A stretch of 64,000 nt of DNA from Favolaschia claudopus (GCA_037176885.1 JAWWNJ010000018.1:1364001-1428000); one strand, 5' to 3'. Positions 9,197 to 21,407 are shown, numbered from the stretch's first letter. Numbers and translations are program-made. Notes: generated by a model from the sequence alone, not told the origin.

Positions 9197-9589
9197 ACAG
9201 ATTTACAAGCTTCACTAACAACTTTTAAGCTATACATTGCTTAAACTATCCAAATTGACTGTGTTACTATTAGGAACACAACCAGTACTGCTGACCAGAA
9301 CCATGTACCGTGTTCCGGCAACTTGAACTCCATGAATTCCACGAGGTGCATGAGTGAATTTCAAAGACTCGCCTGGAAGCCAGGAATGAATTTTTTGACC
9401 AGTTTTCACACAACTGCATTCATTCAATTTTCAAGCGAAATTCACATAGTTCGTATTGGCCTAACATAATTATGTGAATGAGCTACATGAAGTTACAACT
9501 CCCTGAATCTGAATTCACCAGATAATCCCATGAATTGTGGAATTCATGGTCCGGCTATGGGAAATTCAGGGGGTTCTACTTCCTCAGTG
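9197..9589 (-). mobile_element. CACTA-like MITE, truncated copy
   Basis: Reverse-complement match to the left ~390 bp of the complete copy at 59066–59834, ending in the same terminus CACTGAGGAAGTAGAACC (read on the minus strand). The other end is lost near 9197, beside an A-rich tract. A third, diverged full copy is at 36843–37612. Confidence 0.75.
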
Positions 9590-9619
9590 CCGGGAAATTT
9601 AATTCATAGGTGATGATTC

Positions 9620-9997
9620 TTGCTTAACCTGTATCAGTTTTCTAACTCTAATCTATTTTGCTGGCTTTGGTCTAAGATAGTCCAAGTTGGTCTGGACGAG
9701 TTTTTGGATTATTTCAACAATCAGAAGACTCGCAAACAACCGGGTCTTCCCTCGGGTGTGGCTCCCAACGTTGTCTTTGATATGCCTCAAGACTATGGCC
9801 TTGAGAACCTTGCCGTTCCGGTTGCCCAAGAAGCAATAGACGCGCTTCGTGGTTTGATTGATACCCCACGCAGCGAAGCTCTTCGCTGGATACCTGACTT
9901 ATTCAATGGCCTTGCATTTGAGGTGTATCATGAGCTAGGATCTTCTAAATTGGAGGCGCTGAATGGCTGGGCAGTATTAACGCAATGGCTCCTCTAA
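9620..9997 (+). pseudogene. Integrase-type transposase, C-terminal fragment
   Basis: About 100 residues from VQVGLDEFLDYFNNQKTRKQP through NVVFDMPQDYGLENLAVPV resemble the region after the catalytic Glu in fungal integrase-core proteins (W/LDEF..YWNNH, then an N-rich linker, then a helical tail). No catalytic DDE portion is present upstream. I treat it as a fragment; recognition is by pattern only. Confidence 0.45.
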
Positions 9998-10218
9998 TTC
10001 AGGCACAAGTCGAATTACACGGCCTGTATGAAGCACTTCTTGTTTGAATACCTACTCAATAATTGTGTTTCTCCACCAGACCTCGCTGTTTTTCCCTGAG
10101 AATGATATTAGATATCCTTGGACTGTATGCTACGTGAAATCACATCCAAAAAATATCAGACTGACCTTGTCCTCGCCAGTCCTCAACCAGAGACCCGAAT
10201 TTCTGATGTCCTGTGATA

Positions 10219-10404
10219 GAGCCTTTGCGGTGAGCCGCCACACGAACTGGCGGCTCGTGCCACACAACGACCTACGGATGCTACTGGGCCAAGTTAGCCA
10301 CCTTGAGATGCCCTTCATAACAGCTGCTCAGGGTGGCTTACTTGAGCCCAGGTGCTCAGCGGGTCGTGAGAAAAATTAGCCGCCAGTGGCTACCGCAAAG
10401 CCTC
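10219..10404. mobile_element. MITE with GCGGT–GCC inverted repeats (copy 1)
   Basis: Inverted termini GAGCCTTTGCGGTGAGCC and GAGGCTTTGCGGTAGCC (reverse complement of the right end) with TA at 10217–10218 and 10405–10406. Relatives are at 24391–25107 and 54598–54792. Confidence 0.7.
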
Positions 10405-11413
10405 TATTGTGAATGAGAGCCTGACTTCCGATCAAAGTTGATTATTTACATCCTCACGAGCTGCGGGACCCGTGCCTTTGCCACTCAGGACCTTTAACAG
10501 TTCAGATTTCGCGCTCACTTGCTGCTTTCAAGGCCGACGGCGCCGCACTACCGCTCGCTGCACTCGCCGGCGCGCGTCGCAGCGGGGAGAGCGTGGGTAA
10601 GTCCACGTGCTGCGCACGTGGTTTTCTGTCAAAGGCTGTGCCGTGCTCTTTTAAAGTATAGGATTGCATTGGGTCATTATTTGGGGTAACAAATAAGATG
10701 TATTGGTGCAGTACTAAGAAATTTATCTATTACCTCAAGCACCAACGCGCCCATGGCAAACTGACACTGGATTTTGTGTGCGAGGTGACCTGGTACAGCC
10801 ACTCGGGCACCTTCCCGAAACGGCTGATGACAGGAATCAAAAATCAAAATCAACCGCGGCCTTCCCGTGATATCCGATCTGATAGACGAAGCACATTATC
10901 TTGTAATGCGGTGCCCGGCTTACAGATGATGAGGGGGAGCTTGCGTTAATTCCGTCCAGACTACACAGAAGTACGACGAAAAAATCAAAACTGTGCATCA
11001 GTCCAATGGAAAAAAAAAAAGCTATCTTTCGACCTGAGAATCTCAGAAGTTAGGCTGAGAGGCCAAGTTTTGACCTTAGATCAGCCTTCGATTCACAACT
11101 CAAGGCATCTTTCTTGTATTACTGTTGCAGTCCCGGTGAAATCTGCTACCATGAGCTGAATACAGGAATTTGTGCAGTTTTGACTGCTGCCCAGGCATTT
11201 TTTCTTGGAATTGTGTGAATTGAACTCGACTGCAGCTGCCTTTGTGCCATGTGGTGTCTTTAAGGGTTACTTATACTTGATTTCTATTGATGCCGGCCCT
11301 TGGCTGAGAGTATTCCTTGACTGCATTTTCCCTGAGTGCACCGCTGTACAGTAGGCCACCTTGAGGCCACTCGTCTCAGGTCTGAGTCGTCTCTAAGCCT
11401 CCATCACATATTG
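10405..11413. other. Non-coding interval
   Basis: No supported gene. A GGGGGAGCTTGCG block at 10931–10943 matches 62414–62426 and resembles the polypurine-tract region of copia-type elements, so a decayed LTR element may lie here. Confidence 0.3.
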
Positions 11414-14400
11414 ATGGCGTACCCGTGGGAGATCACAGCTGATGGTGCCCGCTATAAGCTTTGCAAGTGCAACAAATGCTGCAAGCGCTGCGTTGACGGA
11501 GTTCTGAAGCCTCTGCGCACTTATCTACCGCACAATCCACACGAAACACCCGCAGAATCTTTTCCCTCTCACAAAACCCTCGATTTATCACAACCAAATT
11601 ACTTGAAGCGCTCGAAGCCCGATGATCCACCTCATAGCACACGAAAGCGTCGAAGGACCCGCAATGATGTATCTGAATCTTCTGGAGCCTCGATGAGGGA
11701 TGTGCAGCCCGGTACAGAGGTAAAAGTCACAGCTATATCACAAGTCTTTGTTTTTTTCAACATAGGAAATATATCATGTTCAGTTTCGTAGTCCCTCGCC
11801 TCAGTATGACCCCGAGATAGAGACTCCGTTTGACGAGGACTCTGCCCCACCCTCGCGTGAAGCAACAGCGAGTCCAGATCAGCCACCACCACCTCCCATC
11901 CTCTTCCACCGCCCTTGATTGTCCTTGATAATCTAAAATCCAGCAAGGATTCATAGACGCTCTCAAGTCTGGCATCTCTCAATGATGACGATCTCGATCC
12001 CGATGTTTTGTCTCGGCTGCGTACACCCATACAAGAACTCCTCGACATAGATCCAGATACTCAGCTCTCCATTGAAAACTACATTGGACTCGATAATGCC
12101 TCTGAAAGGCGTACACTACGATCTGCGGCAATATTAAGCGGCGATTCCCTGATTGCAAACCATCTCTCGCATTATCTTGTCAAGAAGAAAATCGAGGAAC
12201 TAACGGGAGTCGTTTCCATGGTCCATGACATGTGCTGGAAGTCTTGTGTTGCATATACCGGTCCATACAAGGATCTGAGAACTGCCCCGAGTGCGGTGAA
12301 TCACGTTGGAATCCCGTACAGCTCGCAGCCAGCGGCGGCGAAACCAAAATTCCACGCTTGACCTTCCGTACTTTTCCGCTTGGACCCCAGCTCCAGGCAT
12401 TGTGGCGTACGGAAGAAGGAGCTCGAGCGATGCGATACCGAACTGAGAAAACAGCAGAAATTCTGCGCGCAGCAGCGGAGAATGGTGGAGTGGTGGAGAC
12501 TCACGACGACTTGTTCTGTGGTCAAGACTACCTCCGTGCCGTTCTCGATGGGACTATTAAAGAAAAAGATATGCTTCTTATTTTCACAGTCGATGGTGCC
12601 AAGCTCTACGCCATGAGGGATTCCAATTGCTGGATTTACCTCTGGATTGTTTGCGACCCCCAGCCCGATCTCCGCTACAAAAAGCGTCGTGTCCTTCCCG
12701 GCGGCATCATTCCTGGTCCAAATAAACCGAAGAACCTCACATCATTCTTTTTCCCCGGTCTTTATCACCTGGCTGCCCTTATGCACGAGGGGCTACTCAT
12801 TTGGGATGCTGTTGACCCGCTCTTTTCCATTCTCTTTCCTCGAAACTGCTGATGGTCCCGCCATGGCAGAAATAGCCGGCTTGACGGGCCATATGGGAGC
12901 TATGGTTGTCGGCAGTTTTGCTCCGTCAAAGGACGAAGAAAACCTGGCGGAAATCACTATTATCCCGCTCTTCAAAAACCCTCGGACTATGGCGTCGATG
13001 GCTCCAATCACGACGACGTTGACGGCAAACATCTTTCCATTGTCGATGTCTCGGAATATTCAAATGCCTACATTCACTTCTCTCCTCCAAACGACCACCG
13101 AGTACCAGAACCAACGTCGTGATACAGGTATTTCGGAGCCTAGTGTGTTTAGCGGACTCGCACTCTTCCGATTCCAAGATGCTTCGGGTCAGATTCAATG
13201 CATCTCTACGCACTCAATCTTCCCGATCTCTTCTTCTCGCTCTGGCGGGGTACTATGCAGTGTGATCCGGATGATGATAAGAAAACCTGGGACTGGGCGG
13301 TCTTAACTGGTGAGATTTGGGAGAAGCACGGTGCAGCCGTCGCCGACGCTGCCAAACATCTTCCTGGTTGCTTGACAAACCCCCAGGAAACCCTGCGGAG
13401 AAGATGAACAGCGGCTACAAAGCACAAGAGTATCTCACCTATCTTTATGTCCTTGGACCTGCGCTTTTGCGCACATCCTCCCCGAGAAGTACTGGCTGCA
13501 TCTCTGCAGACTAGCTCGTGCTGTGCGTCTCATTTGGGAACGCTCCATCCCTCTCTCCAACTTCCTCGAAGCTCACGAACACCTTTGCAAAACGGAAAAG
13601 GATTTCGAAGATTATATTATCAAGGGAAAGCTTCGCGTCTGCATTTCTGTCGCCAGAGTATCCACGCCATACTTCATGCCGTTCCCGAGGCACTTCGCAT
13701 TGGTCCCAGTGGATATAGAAGCCAGTGGACAATGGAGCGTACCATTGGCAATTTGGGCGAAGAGATAAAACAGCACTCGAGCCCGTACGCCAATCTAGCT
13801 GAGCGCGGTTACCGTCGCTGTCAGTTAAACGCCCTCACACTTCTCATTCCATCCCTAAATCCCGCTCGACCCCTTCCACAAGGATCTCAGATATCGGAAA
13901 CGGCTACATTCTCCTTCGTGCGCGAGACGAATACCATCAGATTGTTGCTGGGAAGTATGGGACTGCTATCAGCGATTATTTGGAGGAAGCCGAGGGTGTA
14001 CCGCAGCGGAAGGATGGATGCCGCGTGTCGTGAGATGGGCGCGCATGAGGTTACCGAATGGACAGATTGTCCGCTCCGTTTGGCAGGAGAGCAGAATGCT
14101 GCAATTGAGGATCGCTCGTAATGTCAAGGTAAGAATTGTTTCGTTCATACGAGTATAGCCACTAATTGTTCAAAATTATAGTACATAGGTGAGGGACGAC
14201 AGCACGCTGTATGCCGAGGTCCAGTTTTTCTTTCAAGCTACAATCAACGGCCAGGTTAAAAACTCTCGCTCTTATTTCGGTATATTCACCGCCAAATCCT
14301 GATCTCCTCGCAAAGTCCTTCCACACTGTAGCTGAGTGCGACTACTTTGGAGACGACAACTTGCAAGTCATCCAGGTCCCCCAGATACGAGCGGGTGTTG

Positions 14401-14420
14401 GATGATTCCGATTGAGGAGA
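11414..14420 (+). pseudogene. Tnp2-like (Plavaka/CACTA-related) transposase relic
   Basis: Start ATG at 11414 opens a Cys-rich N-terminus (YKLCKCNKCCKRCVDG). A GT–AG intron is likely near 11720–11764. The core reads across several frames: NCPECGESRWNP (zinc ribbon-like), LLIFTVDGAKLYAMRDSNCWIYLW (candidate first catalytic Asp) and GGIIPGPNKPKNLTSFFFPGL, then LETADGPAMAEIAGLTGHMG, and TMERTIGNLGEEIKQHSSPYANLAERG further on; the end resembles AEVQFFFQATINGQ...ISVYSPPNPDLLAKS. This order matches agaricomycete Tnp2-type transposases. Frameshifts occur near 12230–12270, 12840, 13150, 13500 and 14260 (an A-run). An intron near 14117–14187 is plausible. Element termini were not found. Confidence 0.65.
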
Positions 14421-15115
14421 CCGGCAAATATTTTGTCGCAGAAAAGCTGGGTTTGGACATTGAATGCATGGCAGAATGGAGGACGAAGATGAAGATGAAG
14501 ATAACTAGCACACCTTTGTTTCCGTATTCATCTTGCCCGGATTTTTTGAGGCTTGACCATATCAAATCATTGGCTTCACAAACCGAAAGACGCGTAACTT
14601 TTCTGTGACAAAAGTCACATGGGCGTGTCCTTCTTCCTTCCGCTCGCCACTGGCGTCTTCTATCTCTTACCCCAGCCTCAGCTAGCGACCTTGTTTCTCT
14701 AGTTGGGCATGTTTCCTACATCTCCAATAGAGGCATTTGCCCCCGAAATGGACCCAAACTTCAATTCTTCTGGCGGCCGTGCTGGCCAGCCTCAGGCTGG
14801 TGCCAGTCAGCTACCGCATCACGGTGTCCACCCCGCAGATTCCTTTCAAAACGGCTACTATGGCGCAGGGACCGGATCTAATAGCACAGACAACTCTTTC
14901 TATAACTGGAATATGCAGCCGAATGGACTCCCGGGCTTGGTGTGTTTACGCTAATGCTCGGTCTCATTTCCACTGCTAATTCTCTTAGCTCGCCTCTGCA
15001 TTGCACAACGACCTTCTCTACATCAATGGAACCTACACAACTCTTTTTCAGGCTTATAATACGATGAAGGAAAAATATGGCAACACTCGAGTGCGTCATT
15101 AGCTCGTTCCCAGGT

Positions 15116-15995
15116 CAGTGTTCTCCCTTAAGGCCTTATTAAGGGTGTCCTCGGCGGCTAAGGGCTTAACTTGATATTAAGACCTAATTAAGACCTGCAA
15201 TTTAAGGCATTAAGAACAAAAAAAAATCGATTTTTTTTTCGGCCGGACTACTGTACTAATTCGACCGGTTGTTCACGTTATGTGTGACGGCCGGTCGTGA
15301 ACTGAACTTGGTGACGGGTGACACCGAGTTTTTTGGCCCAAAAAGGGCAAGAAAATCAAAGAAATCTCCGGCCGGCATGTGACGAGTAATGCCGGCCTAC
15401 CATATACGGGAATGTTGATGTGATTGACGTGTTGTGAACAACTTGTCCAGTGAACAATTTGGGTGACGGGTGACACCCAGTGCTAGTGAACAACGGTCGA
15501 ATTAGTACAGTATGTAGTAGCAAATTCTACTCGTTCCAGTTCCCGCCATTGTACTCGTCTCCGTAACCTTCCAGTTCACCATCATCAGGTTCTTCGTCCG
15601 AATGTTCAGCTGCCAGCAATTCCATCAACCCGCTCCTCTTGTGTGAATGCCTGACGCCGGCGTGAAGGAGCTCCGGAGGCTTCTTGAATCTTCACTGTGC
15701 CCCGAATAACTTTGAAAGTGGGCACGGAAGCATTTCTTGCTGCGGCCCTCTGGCGTAGGGACGATGGGCTCGAATCCCGCCTTCATGGAAGTAGTTGCAG
15801 ATGTCGAGCTTCTTGGGCGGCATTGCGAGAGACGACGTCGAAGGAGCGAAAATTTAGCCGAGTGTGCCGTAAATCCATCAGCCATCAATTAAGCCTTAAT
15901 TAAGGGTTAGATTGCTTGGCCCAAGTTAAGCCCTAACATCAACTTGTTATTAAGGCTTAATCCATTCTAAGTCTTAACCCTTAGGAGGAACACTG
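15116..15995. mobile_element. hAT-like element in intron 2 of the HMG-like gene
   Basis: Ends are CAGTGTTC...GAACACTG with subterminal TTAAGG/TTAAGC arrays at both ends. CGTTCCC occurs just outside each end (offset by four bases on the left), hinting at a target duplication. A short Cys/His-containing reading (KLDICNYFHEGG) near 15760–15830 on the minus strand may be a BED-finger remnant. It contains a nested MITE at 15251–15510. Confidence 0.55.
15251..15510. mobile_element. TA-flanked MITE, CTGTACT family F (nested)
   Basis: Termini CTGTACTAATTCGACCG with inverted partner, TA at 15249–15250 and 15511–15512, 260 bp. Interior shows inverted GTTGTTCACG and GGTGACGGGTGACACC blocks. Nested inside the hAT-like element, hence younger. 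Confidence 0.75.
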
Positions 15996-16286
15996 CGTTC
16001 CCTTGATTTGAATGGTACTAACGGAAATATATATATTAGAACTGCTTTTTCTCAGTTTTCTTCTTCTATAGCTCAGCCCCAACCCCCCGCCGAATCTGCT
16101 TCTCCCCTGTCTACAGCGCTTTCTACCGACCTCCCAAGCAAGAACTGTATCCCAAGGTCCGGTTCTGGTATCAAGCGGACTCAAGGCGGCGAATCAGAAG
16201 AAGAAGAAAACGACACGGCTAAACGATGTACCAGAGCCACGCGGCGGCAAACGTATGTCTGAAGATATCAATGTGATGACGACCTA

Positions 16287-17049
16287 CAGCCGTTTTGGAA
16301 ACGATACAGCCGTTTTGGAAACAATATACGGGTTTTGATTGAGTGGTGCTGGTTCGTTTGTGCTTACGTTTGTGACCATTCTGTCATCGGCAAAGCCAGG
16401 AGCACCACTTTGTGGGGCGTTGCCGTACCGCATCAATTGCCGTTGGTCCCTTGTTTTGGCCCTTGCTCGCAAGTCATGGCCGTGTCGAGCTCTGGGCAAG
16501 TAGCAGCTGAGTCTTAATCCTCAGTTCTGTTAACCCCCTGTTTTTCCCGGTGTTCTCTGGTGGCGGAAGCAAAAACTCAAATTCGGCTGAAGTGAGCTGG
16601 TGATGGAAGCAAAACAAAGGTAAGCACAAACGAACGAGCACCACTCAATCAAAACCCGTATATTGTTTCCAAAACGGCTGTATACGGGTTTTGATTGAAT
16701 GGTGCTCGTTCGTTTGTGCTTACGTTTGTTGACGATTCTGTCATCGGCAAAGCCGGGAGCATCACTTTGTGGAGCGTTGCCGCCTGTTGCCGCACCACAT
16801 CAAGTGCCGCTGGTCCCTTGATTTGGCCCTTGCTCGCAAGTCATGGCCCGGTCGAGCTCTGGGCAAGTAGCAGCTGAGTCTTGATCCTCAGTTCTGTTAA
16901 CCCCCTGTTTTTCCCTGGTGTTCTCTGGGAGGCGAAAGCAAAACTCAGATTCGGCTGAAGTGGAGCTGGTGATGGGAAGCAAAACAAAGGTAAGCACAAA
17001 TGAATGAGCACCACTCGATCAAAACCCGTATATTGTTTCCAAACGGCTG
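16287..17049. mobile_element. Tandem pair of TA-targeted MITEs inside an exon
   Basis: Termini CAGCCGTTTTGGAAAC / reverse complement, TA at 16285–16286 and 17050–17051. Two near-identical palindromic units (from about 16307 and 16681), each with TATACGGGTTTTGATTG ends and an internal GCTTACG arm, share a middle TTGTTTCCAAAACGG spacer; the left end also repeats CAGCCGTTTTGGAAAC twice. Removing 16287–17049 with one TA restores ...MTTYLEKEDG... in the host exon. Confidence 0.75.
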
Positions 17050-18854
17050 TATCTGGAGAAAGAGGACGGCACTATTCTTTCCGGCAAGGAGGCCCAAGCA
17101 ATTCGAGCGACGCAAACCTCGATCTATCGCGAAATTCAGCGTGTCAGCCCCGCAGACCTTCCGAAAACCTGGGGCTCAGCCTCTCTGACGATCATCACAT
17201 ACCATCGGGCGCAAATGTATAAGGCCACCCGCTTCTCCGCTTCTGCCACGATCATTGGAAGGTCGAACGTCTCGCTACGCAGACGTATTCGAGCTGGTAC
17301 TCAAAAAATGTCAAGAAAAGGCGGCGGCAGTAACTCTCAGACGAGATGGATGCACTTGCGTCTGCACCTGCTCACGCGATTCCCCAAGCCAATCCAACAA
17401 CAACGATGACGACGATGACGACCCCATTTCTCGCTCGACATCGGGATCTACCTCCGCCTCTTCCTCGACATCTGCCTCCGGTCCTACCTCAATCTCACCT
17501 AAATCCTCAGTCGCTTCGTCCCGCCCCACACGCAAACGGAAGATTTCTACTGTGTTCATTCCATCAACCCAGCCACAGAAACGACGGATCACTTCTCACG
17601 ACCCTGATGCTGATATGCTGGATTCTCTCGAGAGTGATCCCGCCGCTTCGACACGAGCTCCCGGCGCCGACCAGACTCTCGTCAACATCACTAATACTGC
17701 CCCATCCGCGACACTTTCTGCGGCAGGAGGCGCAGCCCCTACACCCATTGCTCCCATACCCTCTACCACCCCATCGACACCTTCAAATGATTCTATTCCT
17801 CTGTCTCCCCTGCTGTGACATCTCCGACTACTTCCGCGTCTTTGACTGCTTCTACGCCGCCCACCGCTTCCACGCCTTCGACTAGCACCGTTTCTACACC
17901 TCCTGCCGCGTCCACGCCTCCAACTGTATTTGCACCCTCATCGGTTTCTTTCTCAAACAACGCTCCGTCCACCGTGCCTGAAGTCACTCCAGCCGCTCAC
18001 TCCACTGTTGTCGTAAGTCATCAATCTGTCTTGTTCTGCGGGTGTCTTGTTTGACCGCGGCTCGGATTCAGGTACCTGCAAAAACCGCACTTGTGCTGGT
18101 CAATCCTTTGTGAGTACATCTCACGCGCATCATAAAGAACGGCTGATCACTCGGTCCTCGCACGTAGAAACATTGTATTTGGAGCGCCAGTGGGGCCTCC
18201 CGCTAGGAGTGAAGGGCTCAAAGGTCAGTCATTGTTTCTGTAATTGAGGGATGCTACTTACTGGAATTATCAGCGGCGTCAACCTCGGTAGCGGGTCCAT
18301 CGACGTCGAAGAAGGCTAAGAAGCGGGTCAATAAGGATTCTTTGAGCCCAGCGTATGTTCCAAGGCTAGGAAAATCTCTCGGCCGAACTGACTTTCCATT
18401 CAGATCGCTATTCTATCAAGATTACCTGAAGACTCACGACGCAGTCACCTCCCAAGAATTTGACCAGATTTTTGCGGACTTATCCGAGGAAGAGCGCCTG
18501 GTTTGTACAGTTCTAATTCGTCTCTTTCTATGTGTCTGATGTATTGCAAGAAATGGACTCGTCTCAGTACTGAACGTAACAAAGCCAAGAAGGCCGCAAA
18601 ACAGTCTGCAGCTGGCGCAGCGACAACGGTGCGTTGCCGTCACATTCTTTCAAGCTATGCTTACGTTCTGGCCAGATTTCGCAAACACAGAACGAGACAA
18701 GGGTATGTTATGCTTCCCATTTTAAGTGCTTGACGAGTAACTATTGACTCCTTTGCAGCTAAAGCGCTTTGATCATGCTATTAAAAGGATTCCATTGCAA
18801 CAGTTTTTCGCACACGAATCAAGACCGAAGCGGCGCCCCTTTGAATGGAAGTGA

Positions 18855-19395
18855 TGTAGGCTGGCGGGGCGGCGGTACCGTGAGGTGGGGCGGCGTGAGG
18901 ACGGCGAGGATGCTGGGGCGGCGAGGGAATGGGCGGGAGTATAGTACCCCTACATAGAGCTCGATGTCGCTCGATGGGCAATTTATATAGCTTGAATTGC
19001 TCAAGCAAAACATCGAGCCAGATCGAGGAATCGGCCACTTTGCGAGCCATTTCGGACTAGCTCAATATGGCTGCCTTTGGCTTGAGCTGGCTCAGTTCTG
19101 GCTCGATTCAGCTGCCTGGGGCATTATCCTCACTGCGCGGCCCATGTCGGAGTCTAGCAGTACATTGACTGTATCACTATAATTGGTAATCATTCGGCTG
19201 CCCTTGATCCTTCAAACTCTCTGCAATGATTCCCGCAACGAGGGGCTGTGTTTCTCCAAACGGGGTTGTCGGTGGCGCACTACCGCTTGGCGTGAGTGAC
19301 ACGATCGTGGGGCGATCACGTGCCAGTGTGGTCATGAGGTTGGTTGGCCGAAATCGGCGCGGCGGAATCTCGGAGTGTCTAAATTGTTTCTCCGA
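18855..19395. other. Non-coding interval, G-rich then AT-rich
   Basis: No gene is supported. 18860–18945 is strongly G-rich on the plus strand; the rest holds short GAGCTCGA/GAGCCA repeats without clear structure. Confidence 0.3.
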
Positions 19396-19396
19396 G

Positions 19397-19495
19397 GGTG
19401 GGGCAAGGGTGGGGGCTGCAGGATTCGAACCTGCGACCTTGGCAATGTGCGCGTGGTCAACGTTCAACCTTAGGGGATGGTTACCACTGGCTTCA
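19397..19495 (-). repeat. tRNA-like / SINE-like module
   Basis: On the minus strand a B-box GGTTCGAATCC inside a 5-bp T-stem (GCAGG/CCTGC) is preceded, about 55 nt upstream, by an A-box-like AGCCAGTGG. A convincing acceptor stem and anticodon arm are not found, so a tRNA-derived retroposon or degenerate tRNA is more likely than a working tRNA. Confidence 0.35.
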
Positions 19496-19514
19496 GCTGC
19501 CTTTGAGCGTGCTG

Positions 19515-20031
19515 TAAGGCTCCAACCATTTAGTTTTCGTTTGCGAGATCTGGCAAACTAAACGGAAATGGTTTAAAACCGTTTATAAACGTTTTTCGGA
19601 GCACAAAAATCTGGACATGCAAAGACCATTCTCTCCAGGTCAGTGTGAGTTGTTTTACTATTCATTTTGCTACCCTGTGCTTCAGATGCTTGTTTCCGGG
19701 TCCAAGTACCTTCTCCGAAGTATCCAGAGTCAAATTTGGAGTTGACTTGATTTCCTTTCTGGGCAAACACTTTCGTCGTTGAAGTAAATATACCCCAATG
19801 GCAAGGAGAACAGATCGAAAACTCACTGATAGCATCGGTAAGTATTCCTGGTATGTATTCCTGGGTGAGATTGAGCCTACTTAGCCTCATATATTGTGCC
19901 AGAGGCTTGCTGATTGGCACGTACTAGCAAACTGTTTACAAACTGTTTTCACCCCCCCCGCAAATTAAATGGAAACAGAAACGGTTATTACCGTTTATAA
20001 ACGTTTTCAAACGGAAATGGTTGGAGCCTTA
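19515..20031. mobile_element. hAT-like MITE with 8-bp target duplication
   Basis: Inverted ends TAAGGCTCCAACCATTT with perfect direct repeats GCGTGCTG at 19507–19514 and 20032–20039. Interior has further inverted AAACGTTTATAAACGG segments but no gene. Confidence 0.85.
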
Positions 20032-20385
20032 GCGTGCTGTCTGGGTTGATTTCTTCGTCTGGGCCGCTCGCAGTGCACCTTTGCGTTGTTTCGTGGGGGC
20101 AGGCATGAGAAGAGAAGAGCAAGATGACAGATCCGAAGGGAACGGGTGCAATTTCTCGGTTAGCTGGGCCGAAAAAGTGAAACACCGTGGGAATATTTGG
20201 GTCTGAAGGCATAAATCGTTGTATTTTGAGGCGCTGAGTTCGCCGAAAATGGTCAAAAAAATCACAATTTTTTTCCCGGCCGTACCGGCCGGTGTAAGAC
20301 AAGTGCCTAGTTGCAGTGTACCGCTGTGCCATCCAACCCCCAAATCCCCGGACAGGTGCGCTGGTCAACACCATTTTTGCATAGA

Positions 20386-21407
20386 TCAAATGCTTCTTGA
20401 TGCAGATCTGTCCAGTTCCAAGGGATGCCTTTCTTCAACAGTCCAAACAAAGGTGTGTGCCATCCACGCGTAGAACGGCACGTAGGATGAGAAGTAAACC
20501 ATCATACCCAAGAATGTTTGAAGTTCTGAAGCATTCTTAGGGTACGTCCAGTTCGACGATTGCATCAACCTTTTCCTTGTGCGTCGAGAGTCCAAGTCGA
20601 GATACCTTTTGGCCAAGAAGCATCAAAAACTGATAACCCATATGACATTTCGGAGGTGACAAGGTAAGGTTGGCTGCAGCAATGGCTCCAAACATGATCT
20701 TCAAAGGTTCGTGAATAAATCACAATGTCGTCGATATAGACCAGGGCAAAAAGCCATGGAAAGGGAGCCAAGACAGTGTTCATGACGCGCTGAAAACACT
20801 TGGTCCATTGCGGTAACCAAAAGGCATTCGCGCAAACTGCCAGAGTCTGCGGTGGGTTCGAAATGCCAATTCTTCGGCCGAATCCGGGTGCATGGTGAGC
20901 TGAGTGAACCCGGCTAGCGCATCGAGCGTAGTTAACCATTGGGAGCCTTCCAGAGCTTGTAGAACATCGTCTTGTCTTGGGAGCGGAAACTCGTCTGGTA
21001 CAACCATCTCGTTCAACTTCCGCAAGTCAATTACCATCCGTGGTTTTCCATTGCGCCAAACAGTGAACGCTGCGTACGGACTTCTGGACGGTTCAATCAC
21101 ACCCAACTCAATCCACAAATCCATCTGTTATCGATGACTTCGCGTTTCGCTGGAGAGGCAGGAAGGGGGGTAAGGAAACAGGTTCCGCGCTGGGCTTCAT
21201 GGGAATGACAACTTGTTCCTTGTAAGTTCCAAGTCGCCCATCCAGCCCAAAAGCCTTGCTGTTCTTGATGCAAACATCTTCCAATGCCTTGCGCCATTCC
21301 GGTGTCAGGTCCTTTGAGAAGTCCAATGCTTCAAGAAGCTTGGAAGAATCAACCATTAATATTTCATCACTGACATATAGGTTCGTCACGTCCATAGAGT
21401 AAAACAA
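20386..21407 (-). pseudogene. Ty3/gypsy reverse transcriptase relic (first)
   Basis: Minus-strand pieces in order: LTPEWRKALEDVCIKNSKAF (linker before RT), ELGVIEPSRSPYAA and KPRMVIDLRKLNEMV (RT fingers), TTLDALAGFTQLTMHPD (motif A with D), then FALVYIDDIVIYSRTFEDH (catalytic YxDD) and NASELQTFLGMMVYFSSYVPFYA (RNase H connection). At least three frameshifts separate them. No protease, integrase or LTRs were found beside it; 21408–22446 and 20040–20385 hold nothing recognisable. Confidence 0.75.

Larger units (their letters stand above)
14709..18854 (+). pseudogene. Multi-exon gene with HMG-box-like C-terminus, disrupted
   Basis: Exon 1 is 14709–14939 and exon 2 14989–15090, both in frame. 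Exon 3 starts at 16072, is split by a MITE block at 16287–17049, and resumes at 17052. A Ser/Thr/Pro- and Asp-rich middle (17.4–18.0 kb) follows. Later exons with GT–AG introns of about 50 bp lie at 18071–18108, 18179–18224, 18275–18349, 18401–18500, 18551–18628, 18676–18702 and 18759–18854 (approximate limits). Spliced, the end reads LFYQDYLKTHDAVTSQEFDQ then LSEEERLKWTRLSTERNKAK, like a divergent HMG box. Frameshifts near 17232 and 17795 break the frame. The early part resembles an unnamed agaricomycete repeat-associated family (LEKEDGTILSGKEAQAI, SWYSK). It may have been an accessory gene of a neighbouring transposon. Confidence 0.55.

Noticed and set aside
18860..18945. G-rich strand as a quadruplex promoter element
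   Set aside because: It lies downstream of a relic gene and G-runs are short and irregular.
19397..19495. Functional tRNA gene
   Set aside because: The T-arm is good, but acceptor and anticodon arms do not pair; kept only as a tRNA-like repeat. The same holds for 26285–26362 and 49965–50066.
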